Origin: Planctomycetota bacterium
GTDB taxonomy: Bacteria > Planctomycetota > Phycisphaerae > Phycisphaerales > SM1A02
Length of the DNA stretch: 36,434 bases
Assembly: GCA_024226535.1 (NCBI GenBank)
Contig: JAAELP010000404.1
Location: forward strand, 1-36,434
Reading direction: 5' to 3'
In this document: in pieces, positions 17,535 through 26,622 of the stretch
How the letters are laid out: each line of letters starts with the position of its first letter
How positions within the stretch are numbered: position 1 is the stretch's first letter
The notes under the pieces: generated by a model
Told to the model about the DNA's origin: nothing
The model's input: only the letters and a program-made list of their open reading frames with translations
Database searches by the model: none
Program-made: the position numbers and the translations under genes

Positions 17535-17540
17535 TACACT
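17535..17540 (+). promoter_or_regulatory. Putative -10 box TACACT before the 17550 gene
   Basis: TACACT ends 9 bases before the ATG at 17550, immediately after the dinB stop. No Shine-Dalgarno sequence is seen. It is the same hexamer as before the lipoprotein gene at 296. Confidence 0.35.
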
Positions 17541-17549
17541 TTCCGCATC

Positions 17550-18266
17550 ATGTCCGGGACCCCGCCACCGAAACGACGCCGACGACGCTGGCTGCGAAAC
17601 ACGCTGCTCGTCCTGATCGTGATCGTGATCTTCGCCGGCGCCTGGGCATGGCGCCGCGCGGGAGCGCCGCCGGAGTGGTACGCGCCGCCGGATCCCGCCG
17701 ACGCGCAGGTGGCCCAACTCGCCGAGCGCGTCGAGTACGGCATGGTGCAGGAGTTCCATCGCATCCGGCCCCGCGACGAGTCGTGGCGGATGCGCGTGGA
17801 CGAGGACGAGGTCAACGCGTGGTTCGCGGCGCGGCTGCCGGAGTGGATCGCCCACCACGAGGAGGTTCAGTGGCCGGAGACGCTCGGCGCCCCGCAGGTA
17901 CGCGTCGCCGAGAACGGGATGGAGATCGCCCTCCAGGTCGAGGGGGATCACGTGCTCGTCACGCGCGTCGTGCCGGAGATCACCGACGGCGGGATGCGCC
18001 TGGTCCTCGACCGCGTCGGCGTGGGGTGGTTGACGATGCCCGGGGCGCCGGCGAGCCGGATGCTGGAGATCCTCGAGGACGCGCTGCCCGAGGGCACCGT
18101 CGGCGAGGATCTCGCGCCGCGACTGATCGGCCTCCTGACCGGGTCGGACCTGGTGGACGCGCGGATCGAGCTCTCCGACGGGCGCTCGGTGGAGCTGATG
18201 GACATGCTTCTCAGCGACGGGGCGATCGAGTTCACGAGCCGGACGCATCCGCCGGCGGGGCCGTAG
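17550..18266 (+). CDS. Membrane-anchored protein of unknown function
   Basis: 238 residues from the ATG at 17550. A Lys/Arg-rich start (PPPKRRRRRWLRN) is followed by one hydrophobic segment at about residues 16-34 (TLLVLIVIVIFAGAWAW), so the bulk of the protein is predicted outside the cytoplasm. The soluble part contains MRVDEDEVNAWFAARLPEWI, VRVAENGMEIALQVEGDHVLVTRVVPEI and IELSDGRSVELMDMLLSDG, giving an alternating helix/beta impression without cysteines or catalytic motifs. I do not recognise the family. It follows dinB by 16 bases but has its own TANNNT box, so a functional link to dinB is not established. Confidence 0.7.
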   Translation: MSGTPPPKRRRRRWLRNTLLVLIVIVIFAGAWAWRRAGAPPEWYAPPDPADAQVAQLAERVEYGMVQEFHRIRPRDESWRMRVDEDEVNAWFAARLPEWIAHHEEVQWPETLGAPQVRVAENGMEIALQVEGDHVLVTRVVPEITDGGMRLVLDRVGVGWLTMPGAPASRMLEILEDALPEGTVGEDLAPRLIGLLTGSDLVDARIELSDGRSVELMDMLLSDGAIEFTSRTHPPAGP

Positions 18267-18272
18267 GGGAGG

Positions 18273-18350
18273 GGATTTGGGGATTTGGGATTGAGGATTG
18301 AGGACCGGGGAATGCGGATTGCGGAGTTCGGATTTCGCATTTCGGATTGG
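18273..18350. repeat. Degenerate 7-bp tandem repeat (GGATTNN heptamers)
   Basis: GGA (once GCA) recurs at 18273, then at exact 7-base steps from 18281 through 18344: units such as GGATTTG, GGATTGA, GGACCGG, GGAATGC, GGATTGC, GGAGTTC, GGATTTC and GCATTTC. About eleven units are present. The tract is AT-richer than its surroundings and is non-coding; in minus-strand frames it gives spurious repeats such as RNPNSAIRIP. It separates the 17550 gene from the recombination nuclease operon. Confidence 0.75.
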
Positions 18351-18406
18351 GTGGGGGCTAAGGCGGGCGCGGCGCATATGACGCGGCAGGCAGAAACGGT
18401 GGGGCG

Positions 18407-21196
18407 ATGACACGGCGGCCCGACGCGCCCATGATCCGCGCGTGGTTCGACGGCGAAGAACCGTTCCTGTCGGCGTCGGCGGCCTGGCTGCTCGATCGCG
18501 CCCGACGCGACGGCGCGGTGAGCGATCTTCGTCACGTCGTGTGCCTGACGCCGGGGCGCCGCGCCGGTCGCCTGCTCCTCGCGGAGCTGATCCGACGCTG
18601 CGAAGCCGACGGTCGCGTGCTCACGCCGCCGCGTCTGCTCACGCCGGGCGCTCTCGGCGAGGCGCTCCTCGGCGGCGAAACGCCCAACGCGAGCCGCACG
18701 GAGCGCGTGTACGCGTGGATGCGCGCGCTGCGCGACCACGATCCCGCGACGCTCTCGCCGCTGCTGCCAACGCGGCCGGACGCCGATGACGATCTCGCGT
18801 GGCACGCCCTCGCCCGGCGCATTGAGACGGTGCACCGCGAGTTGGCGGGCGAGCTGGTGTCGTTCGAGGCGATGTCCGTCCACGCCGACGAGATGCTCAT
18901 GGATCGGGAAGCGGAGCGCTGGCGGGCGCTCGCCTCGGTGCATCGCCTCTACCGGACTGCGCTGGAGGCCGCCGACCGCGTCGATCCCGACGAAGCCGCC
19001 GCCGCGGCCCTCGATCCCTGCGAGCTCGATGCCGACGTGCACGTCGTCCTCGCCGGCATCGCGGACCTCAACGCGCTCCAGCGCCGCATCGTCCTCGCCC
19101 TCGGCGACCGCGCCGCGGCGCTCGTGGCCGCGCCGGAGTCGATGGCCTCGCGCTTCGACGAGCTGGGCTGCGTGCGCCCGCAAGCCTGGGCGGACGCGGA
19201 GATCACGGTGGACGAGGACCAGCTCGTCGTCGCCGACCGCCCCTGCGACCAGGCCCAGGCGGCGCTGGAGGTGCTTGCGGGGATCGACCCCGCTCCCACC
19301 CCGGACCAGATCACCGTCGGTCTCGGCGATGAGGCGCTGGTCGCGCCGTTCCAGAGCGCCGGCCAGTGGGCGGGCGTGCGCTTCCACCATGCCTCCGGCC
19401 GCGCTCTCACCTCGACGGCGCCGGTCCGCCTGCTCGCGGCGATCACCGATGTGCTCGAGGACGCGACGATCGAGCGTCTCGCTTCGTTGCTCCGCCACGG
19501 CGATTTCGAAACCTGGTTCGATCAGGACCATGTCGCGGCCCGCGCGATCGGCGATCTCGACCGCTACGCGGCCGAGCATCCCGGCGACGGTCGCGTCGAC
19601 GGTTGGCGCGATGACCCCGATGCCGCCGTGGCCGAGCGGCTCGAGACGTTGACCGAGGTCGTGCGCGGGCTGCTCGCCGGGCTCGACGGCGGGCCGCGCG
19701 TGATGTCGCGCTGGACGGGTCCGATCCTGGACGTCCTCGCGTCGGTGTACCGCGCGGCGTCGGAGGATACGGCGCTCGCCGCATGCGCCGCGGTGCGCGA
19801 CCTGCTCGCCGAGTACCGGCAGGCCGCCGCCGAACTCGAGCCGGCGACCGACGCGGTGACCGCCCTGCGTCTGCTGCTCGCCGATGCCGAGCACGAGTCG
19901 ATCGCCGACGATCCCCGCGCCGACGAGATCGAGCTTCTCGGCTGGCTGGAGCTCGCCCTCGATCCCGCGCGGGTCCTGATCGCGGCCGGAATCAACGACG
20001 GGCACGTGCCCGGCTCGGTCACCGCCGACGCGTTCCTCCCGGATTCGCTGCGCGCGAAGGCGGGGCTCATGTGCAACGCGCGGCGCTACGCCCGCGACGC
20101 GCACGTCCTGGAGACGCTACGGCACGGCGGGCGCCGCGTCGTGCTCATCGCCGGGCGACGAGACGCCGACGGCGAACCGCTCACCCCGAGCCGGCTCCTG
20201 CTCGCCGGGCCGCGCGACACGCTGGCCCGCCGCGTGCTCGACCTGAGCGACGCGAAGAGAGCGCGGCAGTTCCGCGGACGGCGTGGCGCGTCGGCGCCGG
20301 CGCCGACCTCGCGCTTCACCGTGCCCGAGGCGCCGGCGGGGCCGTGCGAGATCGACCACCTTTCCGTGACGTCGTTCCGGAGCTACCTCCAGTGCCCGTA
20401 TCGATTCTGGCTCGGCCGCGTGATGCGGCTGCGGCGGGCAGCGGGCGGCGGCGACGAGCTGGACGCGCTCCAGTTCGGCATCCTCGCGCACGACGTGCTC
20501 TGCGACTTCGGGCGTGACGAGACCGCCCGCGACTCGACCGACGCGGAGCGGATCACCGCGTTCCTGCACACCGCGCTCGACCGGCGCGTGCACGCGCGGT
20601 GCGGCGCGGAGCTTCCCCCGGCGGTGGCGATCCAGGTCGCGCGTCTGCGTCTGCGCCTGGAGGCGTTCGCGCGCCGGCAGGCGGCGCATCGGGCGGACGG
20701 CTGGGAGATCCGCGAGGCCGAGTACGAGTTGCCGAAGAGCGCCGCGCTGGAGATGGGTACGGGCGGCGAGAAGGCCATGCCGATCAGGGGGAAGATCGAT
20801 CGCCTCGATCATCGCGACGGCACCTGGCTGATCATCGACTACAAGACCGGCGAGAAGACCGCCGACCCCGAGGCGGCCCACCGGCACAAGGGGAGCTGGG
20901 TGGATCTGCAGCTTCCGATGTACGGCTACCTCGCGCCGCGCCACGGTTTCGAGGGGCGTCCCGATCTCGCCTACTTCAGCCTGCCGCGCGATCCGGCCGA
21001 CACGGGCCTGCGCCGGGCGCCATGGTCCGACGTGGAGCGTGACGAAGCCGTGGAGGTCGCGCGGCAGGTCGTGCGCGACGTGCGCTCCGGGAAGTTCGTC
21101 ATGTCGCCGGACTACCCGCTGCGCTTCCGCGACGACTTCGAGTACATCTGTCAGACGACCGTCCTCGGCGGTACGGGCGAGGAGATCGAGCCGTGA
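18407..21196 (+). CDS. addB: AddB-like PD-(D/E)XK nuclease subunit
   Basis: 929 residues from the ATG at 18407 (an ATG at 18431 is possible). The N-terminal part resembles an inactivated helicase: where a P-loop would be it reads CLTPGRRAGRLLLAEL, as in AddB proteins lacking ATPase activity. AAGINDGHVPGS near residue 530 matches the AddB/RecC-like helicase remnants. The C-terminal nuclease is intact, with GKIDRLDH (Asp798) and IIDYKTG (Asp811, Lys813), followed by QLPMYGY. Only two cysteines occur at the positions where AddB may bind an iron-sulfur cluster (QCPYRFW and YICQTT), so a full 4Cys cluster seems absent. It should act with the next gene in double-strand-break end processing. Confidence 0.85.
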   Translation: MTRRPDAPMIRAWFDGEEPFLSASAAWLLDRARRDGAVSDLRHVVCLTPGRRAGRLLLAELIRRCEADGRVLTPPRLLTPGALGEALLGGETPNASRTERVYAWMRALRDHDPATLSPLLPTRPDADDDLAWHALARRIETVHRELAGELVSFEAMSVHADEMLMDREAERWRALASVHRLYRTALEAADRVDPDEAAAAALDPCELDADVHVVLAGIADLNALQRRIVLALGDRAAALVAAPESMASRFDELGCVRPQAWADAEITVDEDQLVVADRPCDQAQAALEVLAGIDPAPTPDQITVGLGDEALVAPFQSAGQWAGVRFHHASGRALTSTAPVRLLAAITDVLEDATIERLASLLRHGDFETWFDQDHVAARAIGDLDRYAAEHPGDGRVDGWRDDPDAAVAERLETLTEVVRGLLAGLDGGPRVMSRWTGPILDVLASVYRAASEDTALAACAAVRDLLAEYRQAAAELEPATDAVTALRLLLADAEHESIADDPRADEIELLGWLELALDPARVLIAAGINDGHVPGSVTADAFLPDSLRAKAGLMCNARRYARDAHVLETLRHGGRRVVLIAGRRDADGEPLTPSRLLLAGPRDTLARRVLDLSDAKRARQFRGRRGASAPAPTSRFTVPEAPAGPCEIDHLSVTSFRSYLQCPYRFWLGRVMRLRRAAGGGDELDALQFGILAHDVLCDFGRDETARDSTDAERITAFLHTALDRRVHARCGAELPPAVAIQVARLRLRLEAFARRQAAHRADGWEIREAEYELPKSAALEMGTGGEKAMPIRGKIDRLDHRDGTWLIIDYKTGEKTADPEAAHRHKGSWVDLQLPMYGYLAPRHGFEGRPDLAYFSLPRDPADTGLRRAPWSDVERDEAVEVARQVVRDVRSGKFVMSPDYPLRFRDDFEYICQTTVLGGTGEEIEP

Positions 21197-24100
21197 CCGC
21201 CGCCACGCCGCACCTGACGATTCTCGCGTCGGCGGGATCCGGCAAGACGTTTCGGCTCACGAGCCGGTTCGTGGAACTGGTGCGCCGTGGCGAGCTGCCC
21301 GAGCGCATCCTCGCGAGCACGTTCACGCGTCTGGCGGCGGGGGAGATCCGTGACCGGATCCTCGAGCGTCTCGCGCGGGCGGTGATGGACGACGACAAGC
21401 GCGCCGAGCTGGGCGAGTCGACGGGCGGCGGCGACCTGGACCGCGACGAGGCGCTGGCGATGCTCGATGCCGTTGCGCGGCGGATTCACCGTCTCCAGGT
21501 ACGCACGCTCGACAGCTTCTTCGCGGGGATCGTCAACGGCTTCGCGCTGGAGCTGGGGTTGCCCGGCAGCCTGGCGATCGTCGAGGAAGACGTCGAGAGC
21601 GCCATCCACGCCGAGGCCGTGCGACGGCTCCTCGCCACGCCCGAGCGCGAGCGGCTCGTCGATCTGCTCCGCGTGTTGACGGTCGCCGCGGGCGATCGCT
21701 CCGTGACGACGGCAATCCACAGCGCCGTCGACGGTCTCTACCGGCTCTGGCGCGAGACCGACCCGGCCGCGTGGACGGCGCTCCCGCCACGCGCGCTCGT
21801 ACCCGCCGCGGATCTCGCGCGATCCGTCGACGCCCTCGCGGCGGCCGTGCCCACGGTGGACGGGAGGCACGCGACGGCGCACGCGGGCGACGTGATCCGC
21901 GCCCGCGACGCTCGTCACGATGACGTCGACGACTGGATCGAGTTCGTCGCGAAGGGCCTTGCGGGGAAGATCCTCGGCGATCCCGCGCCGACGTACTACC
22001 GCAAGCCCGTCGAGCCCGCGGTGTGCGCGGCCTACGCGCCGGTGCTCGACCACGCGAGCCGCGTCATCTGGAACCACGTCGCGTACCGCACCGCGTCCAC
22101 CGGCGCATTGCTCGCGCGCTTCCATGCCTGCTGCGAGGAGGTGAAGCTGGAGCGTCGCACGATCACGTTCGACGACCTCACCGCGCGTGTCGTGCAGGCG
22201 CAGGAGCTGGCCGCGTTCCCCGAGATCTGCTTCCGGCTCGACGCGACGATGCGCCACCTGCTCCTCGACGAGTTCCAGGACACGAGCCTGCACCAATGGC
22301 GCGCCCTCGAGCCGCTCGCCCTGGAGGTGGTGAGCGACGGCACGGGCGAGCGCTCCCTGTTCTGCGTCGGCGACGTGAAGCAGTCGATCTACGGATGGCG
22401 CGAGGCCGTGCCGGAGATCCTCGCCGGGCTGCCGCGTCTGCTCGGCGGTCCCGATGGCGACGAGCTGATCCGCACCGAGCCGCTGACGGCGAGCTACCGG
22501 TCGTCCGAGCCCGTGATCGAAACCGTCAACCGCGCGTTCGCCGACCTCGACCGGCGCGACGCGATGCGAAAGGCCCCGAAGGCCGCCGCGTACTGGCAGG
22601 ATCACTTCCAGCGGCACACGACCAAGCGCACGGATCTCGAGGGGTACGTCGAGCTGCGCACGGTCCCCCTCGCCGAAAAGGACGAGCAGGAAGCGGAGCG
22701 CCTGAACGCCGCGGCGGATCTCGTCCAGGAACTGCACGAGCAGGATCCGGGCCGGCGCATCGGCGTGCTCGTGCGCACGAACGACGCGGTGGGCCGGCTG
22801 CTCTACGAGCTGGGCCCCACGCGACGCGACGTGCCGGCGACGGGACGTGGCGGGGGAACCCTGATCGACGCGGCGGCGGTGAACGCGCTGCTCGACGCCC
22901 TGCGTCTGGCCGATCACCCCGACGACACCGTGGCCGCGTTCAACATCGCCCACGGACCGCTCGGCTCAGTCCTCGACTTCGACGCGTCGCGCGTCGGCGA
23001 TCGTGGTCGGCGGCAGGGGGTTGCCCGGCACCTGCGCCGTCGGCTGCTGGACCGCGGCTACGCGGCGACGCTGCTCGACCTCGCCGCCGGCATCATGCCC
23101 GCGTGCGACGAGCGCGAGCGACAGCGCGTGCTCCAGCTCATCGACCTCGCCGAGCGCGCCGACGACGACCCGCCGCTGCGTCCGAGCGCGTTCGTCGATC
23201 GCGCCGTGGCGAAACGCGTGGACGATCCGTCGACCTCGGCGGTCAGCGTCATGAATATCCATCAGTCCAAGGGGCTTCAGTTCGACGTCGTGGTGCTGCC
23301 GGACCTCGAGTGGTCGATCAACGACACGCGGGGGCAGCTCGTCGCGCTGGAGCGCGGCGGCGACGTGCCGGGGGCGGGGCCGGTTCGGCGCGTCGCGCGG
23401 TGGATGTCGGAGGCGGCGCGGGCCGCGTTACCCGAGCTGGCGGATCTGTACGACGACCACGCCATGCGGATCCAGCGCGAGGCGCTCTGCCTGCTCTACG
23501 TCGCCCTGACCCGCGCCGAGCGCGGCCTGTTCATGCTCGTCAACCCGCCGAAGCTAACGAAGAAGGGTGATGCGCCGATTCCCGGAACGCCCGCGGGCCT
23601 GCTGCGGGAGGCATTGAGCGAGGAAGCCGCGGCGCCGAACACGGTGCTCTACAAGTGCGGAGATCGTGCGTGGCTCGACACGCCGGTCGCCCCGGTCACC
23701 CCGGAGCCGGCCGCCGCGAGCGCGCAGAAGCTGGCCCTCGCGACGGGGGCCGGCGACACCGCCGGCGCGCTCGCGGCGCCTCCGTCGGCGCGAAGCGCGA
23801 CCACCCTCGACGACGCGTTGCGTTTGCGCGACGACCGCGCCGCCGACACCGGGACCGCCGTCCACCGGATGCTCGAGGAGATCGAGTGGCTCGAGGACGG
23901 CGTTCCCGCACGGGATGACCTCGAACGTCTCGTGCGCCGCACCGTCCCCTCCCGCGGCCCGGACTGGGCGAGGGAGGTCGTGGATGCGCTGCTCGCGGCG
24001 CTCACGAGCGACGCCGCCCGGGGCGTGCTGTCGCGCGAGGGCAGAGACCCGGAGACGGTGCGTGTCTGGCGCGAGCACCCCTTCGCCCGCTCCGTGGACG

Positions 24101-24393
24101 GCGCGCCGCAGCAGGGGGTCATCGACCGTCTCGTCGTCCACCACGACGCCGGCGGTGCGCCGACGCGGGCTCAGGTCATCGACTTCAAGACCGACGACGT
24201 CGACGCGGCCCAGTGCGCGGGGCACGCGGAGACGTACCGAGGGCAGTTGGAAACGTACCGCGCGGTCGCCGCCAGGATGACCGGCCTGCCCGAGGCGTCC
24301 GTCACGATGACGCTGCTGTTCCTCCGCCCGGCCGTGGCGGTGACGCTGGATGCGGGAGCGCCGGCGGGCCCGGTGCAACTCGGGCTTTTCTGA
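21193..24393 (+). CDS. addA: AddA-like UvrD-family helicase-nuclease
   Basis: 1066 residues from a GTG at 21193 that overlaps the addB stop as GTGA, with GAGGAG upstream, so the pair is translationally coupled. Helicase motifs: ASAGSGKT at residues 12-19 (Walker A), LLLDEFQDTS at 357-366 (Walker B), CVGDVKQSIYGWR (motif III), SVMNIHQSKGLQFDVVVLPDL (motif V) and LLYVALTRAERGLFM (motif VI). The C-terminal PD-(D/E)XK nuclease shows GVIDRLVV (Asp978) and VIDFKTDD (Asp997, Lys999). The last five residues, QLGLF (1062-1066), match the beta-clamp-binding consensus. With AddB it should resect DNA ends for RecA loading. Confidence 0.92.
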   Translation: MTAATPHLTILASAGSGKTFRLTSRFVELVRRGELPERILASTFTRLAAGEIRDRILERLARAVMDDDKRAELGESTGGGDLDRDEALAMLDAVARRIHRLQVRTLDSFFAGIVNGFALELGLPGSLAIVEEDVESAIHAEAVRRLLATPERERLVDLLRVLTVAAGDRSVTTAIHSAVDGLYRLWRETDPAAWTALPPRALVPAADLARSVDALAAAVPTVDGRHATAHAGDVIRARDARHDDVDDWIEFVAKGLAGKILGDPAPTYYRKPVEPAVCAAYAPVLDHASRVIWNHVAYRTASTGALLARFHACCEEVKLERRTITFDDLTARVVQAQELAAFPEICFRLDATMRHLLLDEFQDTSLHQWRALEPLALEVVSDGTGERSLFCVGDVKQSIYGWREAVPEILAGLPRLLGGPDGDELIRTEPLTASYRSSEPVIETVNRAFADLDRRDAMRKAPKAAAYWQDHFQRHTTKRTDLEGYVELRTVPLAEKDEQEAERLNAAADLVQELHEQDPGRRIGVLVRTNDAVGRLLYELGPTRRDVPATGRGGGTLIDAAAVNALLDALRLADHPDDTVAAFNIAHGPLGSVLDFDASRVGDRGRRQGVARHLRRRLLDRGYAATLLDLAAGIMPACDERERQRVLQLIDLAERADDDPPLRPSAFVDRAVAKRVDDPSTSAVSVMNIHQSKGLQFDVVVLPDLEWSINDTRGQLVALERGGDVPGAGPVRRVARWMSEAARAALPELADLYDDHAMRIQREALCLLYVALTRAERGLFMLVNPPKLTKKGDAPIPGTPAGLLREALSEEAAAPNTVLYKCGDRAWLDTPVAPVTPEPAAASAQKLALATGAGDTAGALAAPPSARSATTLDDALRLRDDRAADTGTAVHRMLEEIEWLEDGVPARDDLERLVRRTVPSRGPDWAREVVDALLAALTSDAARGVLSREGRDPETVRVWREHPFARSVDGAPQQGVIDRLVVHHDAGGAPTRAQVIDFKTDDVDAAQCAGHAETYRGQLETYRAVAARMTGLPEASVTMTLLFLRPAVAVTLDAGAPAGPVQLGLF

Positions 24394-24404
24394 GGCTCTC
24401 CTGC

Positions 24405-24410
24405 TACCAT
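24405..24410 (+). promoter_or_regulatory. Putative -10 box TACCAT for a leaderless nuoG-like transcript
   Basis: TACCAT (four of six matches to TATAAT) ends 7 bases before the ATG at 24418. There is no Shine-Dalgarno sequence. It lies 12 bases after the addA-like stop. Confidence 0.45.
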
Positions 24411-24417
24411 CCACGCC

Positions 24418-26064
24418 ATGCCCGAGCTCACCATCAACGGCCGGACGTGCACCTTCGAGAAGGGCGCCACGATCCTCCAGATCGCCCTCGATCACGACAT
24501 CGAGATCCCGCACTACTGCTACCACCCGGCCCTGTCGATCCCCGCCAACTGCCGGATCTGCCTCGCCGAGGTGTGGGCGCCGAATCCGCGCAACGACAAC
24601 AAGCTCGAGCCGATTCCGAAGCTCCTGCCGACGTGCCAGACCACGGCCGGCGAAGGCCATGTGGTCTACACCGACAGCCCGAAGGCGATCGCCAACCAGA
24701 AGGCGGTCATGGAGTACCTGCTCATCAACCACCCGGTCGACTGCGCGGTCTGCGACCAGGCGGGGGAGTGCCATCTTCAGGACTACTCCTACCAGTACGG
24801 GCGCGGGCAGGCCCGCTTCCAGGAGCAGAAGATCAAGCAGCCGAAGAAGGACGTCGGTCCGCACGTGCTGCTGTACTCCGATCGCTGCATCATGTGCACG
24901 CGTTGCGTGCGCTTCACGCGCGAGATCACCGAGACGAGCGAGCTGCTCGTCGAGGGTCGCGGCGCGATGGAGCAGATCGACGTCTTCCCCGGCATGGCGT
25001 TGGACAACGAGTTGTCGGGCAACGTCATCGATCTCTGCCCGGTGGGCGCGCTGCTCGACAAGGACTTCCTCTTCCAGCAGCGCGTGTGGTTCCTGCGCAG
25101 CACGCCGTCCATCGACGGCCTGACGTGCTCGGGCGACAACATTCTCGTCGAGCACAACAAGGGGCAGGTCTACCGGTTCAAGCCCCGCGCGAACCTCGAC
25201 GTGAACCGGTACTGGATTACCGACGAGCTGCGCTACGGCTGGAAGTTCGTGCACGACGAGAGCCGTCTCGCCGTGCCGGCGATCCGCGGGGAGGATCCGT
25301 ACGACGAGACCGAGGCGCCGCTCGCGTGGGACACGGCCTACGCGCAGGTCGAGGCCAGGCTCGGGGCGGCCCGCAAGATCGCCCTGCTCGCGAGCCCGAT
25401 GCTGAGCTGCGAGGACGCGTATCTCCTCGCGCGGTACGCGGCCGCGTTCGACGTGCCGGTGAGCCACGGGGTGGGCCCGGTGCCCGTCACCGGCGACGAC
25501 AAGCAGTTCGCCGACGGCTTCACGATGTACGCCGAGAAGGCCCCGAACGCCCGCGGCGTGGAGCGCGTGCTGAACCCGTTCACCAGCCGCGTGCTCGACT
25601 ACGAATCCCTCCTCGGTGTGCTCCGCAACGACGAGGAGATCGACGCGGTGATCGTGACCGGCAACTACCCCAGCGAGTGGGTGACGCCCGATCTGCTCGA
25701 CGCCCTCGGCACGGAGCGTTTCGTCGCGCTGATCGACACGCTCCCCAACCGCCTCGTCGGTCGCGCCGACGTCGTCATCCCCGGCGCGACGTGGGTCGAG
25801 AAGGCGGGCACCTTCGAGAACGTCAACGGCCTGCTCCAGGCGTTCGACCGCGCGATCGACCCCATCGATTTCTGCAAGAGCGAGGCGCAGATCGCCCTGG
25901 ACCTCGCCGCCCGCCGCGCCGGGGAACATCCCGCGGCCTACAACCCCGCCCTCACCCGCCAGCAGATGGCCTCCGAGCACGGCCTCGCCGAGTTCGTCGA
26001 CGACGTCGCGACCCCGCGCGAGTCGGAGCCGCTGGCGTCGGACATGCAGCTCGTGGAGCTGTAG
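24418..26064 (+). CDS. nuoG: NADH-quinone oxidoreductase subunit G, short form
   Basis: 548 residues from the ATG at 24418. It is a peripheral-arm subunit of respiratory complex I, carrying iron-sulfur clusters. The 2Fe-2S ferredoxin domain has Cys34, Cys45, Cys48 and Cys73. The HxxxCxxCxxxxxC cluster site is His105, Cys109, Cys112 and Cys118. A second 4Fe-4S site is Cys157, Cys160, Cys163 and Cys207 (CIMCTRC and LCPVGAL). The extra N7 cluster of some bacteria is absent: only LTCSGDN is seen where a CxxC motif would be. The molybdopterin-oxidoreductase-like part is short (about 330 residues) compared with classical NuoG of 700-900. No other nuo gene is adjacent. Confidence 0.9.
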   Translation: MPELTINGRTCTFEKGATILQIALDHDIEIPHYCYHPALSIPANCRICLAEVWAPNPRNDNKLEPIPKLLPTCQTTAGEGHVVYTDSPKAIANQKAVMEYLLINHPVDCAVCDQAGECHLQDYSYQYGRGQARFQEQKIKQPKKDVGPHVLLYSDRCIMCTRCVRFTREITETSELLVEGRGAMEQIDVFPGMALDNELSGNVIDLCPVGALLDKDFLFQQRVWFLRSTPSIDGLTCSGDNILVEHNKGQVYRFKPRANLDVNRYWITDELRYGWKFVHDESRLAVPAIRGEDPYDETEAPLAWDTAYAQVEARLGAARKIALLASPMLSCEDAYLLARYAAAFDVPVSHGVGPVPVTGDDKQFADGFTMYAEKAPNARGVERVLNPFTSRVLDYESLLGVLRNDEEIDAVIVTGNYPSEWVTPDLLDALGTERFVALIDTLPNRLVGRADVVIPGATWVEKAGTFENVNGLLQAFDRAIDPIDFCKSEAQIALDLAARRAGEHPAAYNPALTRQQMASEHGLAEFVDDVATPRESEPLASDMQLVEL

Positions 26065-26097
26065 GCACAAGCACGCACGCCCCTCACCCGGCGGCGC

Positions 26098-26568
26098 TCA
26101 CCAGCGCGCCGCGCGCGGCAGGAACGCCATCCACCACAGCACGAACAGTGGAACGCACCACGGCAGAGGCAGCACGAGGAGGGTGAGCGCTGCGCCGATG
26201 GCGAAGGTGACGCGCTCCCAGCGGGGGCGCTCGAACCAGTGGGGGACGGTGAGCAGGTACAGGCCGGCGGTCACCGCGGCCGCGAGGATGACGCCGCGTT
26301 CGGTGGTCAGGAACCTGAGTCGCTCCATCACCGCGCCGGCTCCCGGGGCGTCCCTCCCGGAGGCGGGCAGGACTGTGCCGAAGCCCAGGGCGATGAGCAG
26401 GTTGGTGTCACGGAAGAGCGCCCGGGCCCCGCGGCGTCGGTGGACGAGATCCGCGGCGAGCTGGTCGAGCTGCGTGGTCTGGCCGCACTCGGGACAGCGG
26501 TAGCTGTTCCGCGAGAGCACCAGCCCGTGCAGGTCGTAGCGGCAGGTCATGCAGCGGAGGTCGCTCAT
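26098..26568 (-). CDS. Zinc-ribbon membrane protein, third family member
   Basis: 156 residues from the ATG at 26568; an upstream in-frame ATG would overlap the divergent promoter region and adds non-conserved sequence. Residues 6-27 form a ribbon with CMTCRYDLHGL and RCPECGQ, resembling those of the tandem genes at 5157-6850 in spacing and in the CxxC-x-(Y/H)-(N/D)-L pattern, although the YG motif is lost. Three or four hydrophobic segments follow (about residues 53-70, 88-105, 115-150 in two parts). It converges with nuoG across 33 bases and diverges from the 26623 gene. Function unknown. Confidence 0.7.
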   Translation of the reverse strand: MSDLRCMTCRYDLHGLVLSRNSYRCPECGQTTQLDQLAADLVHRRRGARALFRDTNLLIALGFGTVLPASGRDAPGAGAVMERLRFLTTERGVILAAAVTAGLYLLTVPHWFERPRWERVTFAIGAALTLLVLPLPWCVPLFVLWWMAFLPRAARW

Positions 26569-26622
26569 GTCGTGGGGTGAACGGGTGGATCCGAAGCGGT
26601 ATTGCCCCCACAATCCTCACCC

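Noticed and set aside
18280..18400. Low-complexity peptide with Asn-Pro-Ser-Ile-Arg repeats on the minus strand
   Set aside because: It is the translation of the heptamer tandem repeat, where 21 bases give a 7-residue period; it is not a gene.
19511..19527. tRNA T-arm-like sequence (CCTG, GTTCGAT loop, CAGG)
   Set aside because: It lies inside the addB-like coding frame, with no acceptor, D or anticodon arm around it.
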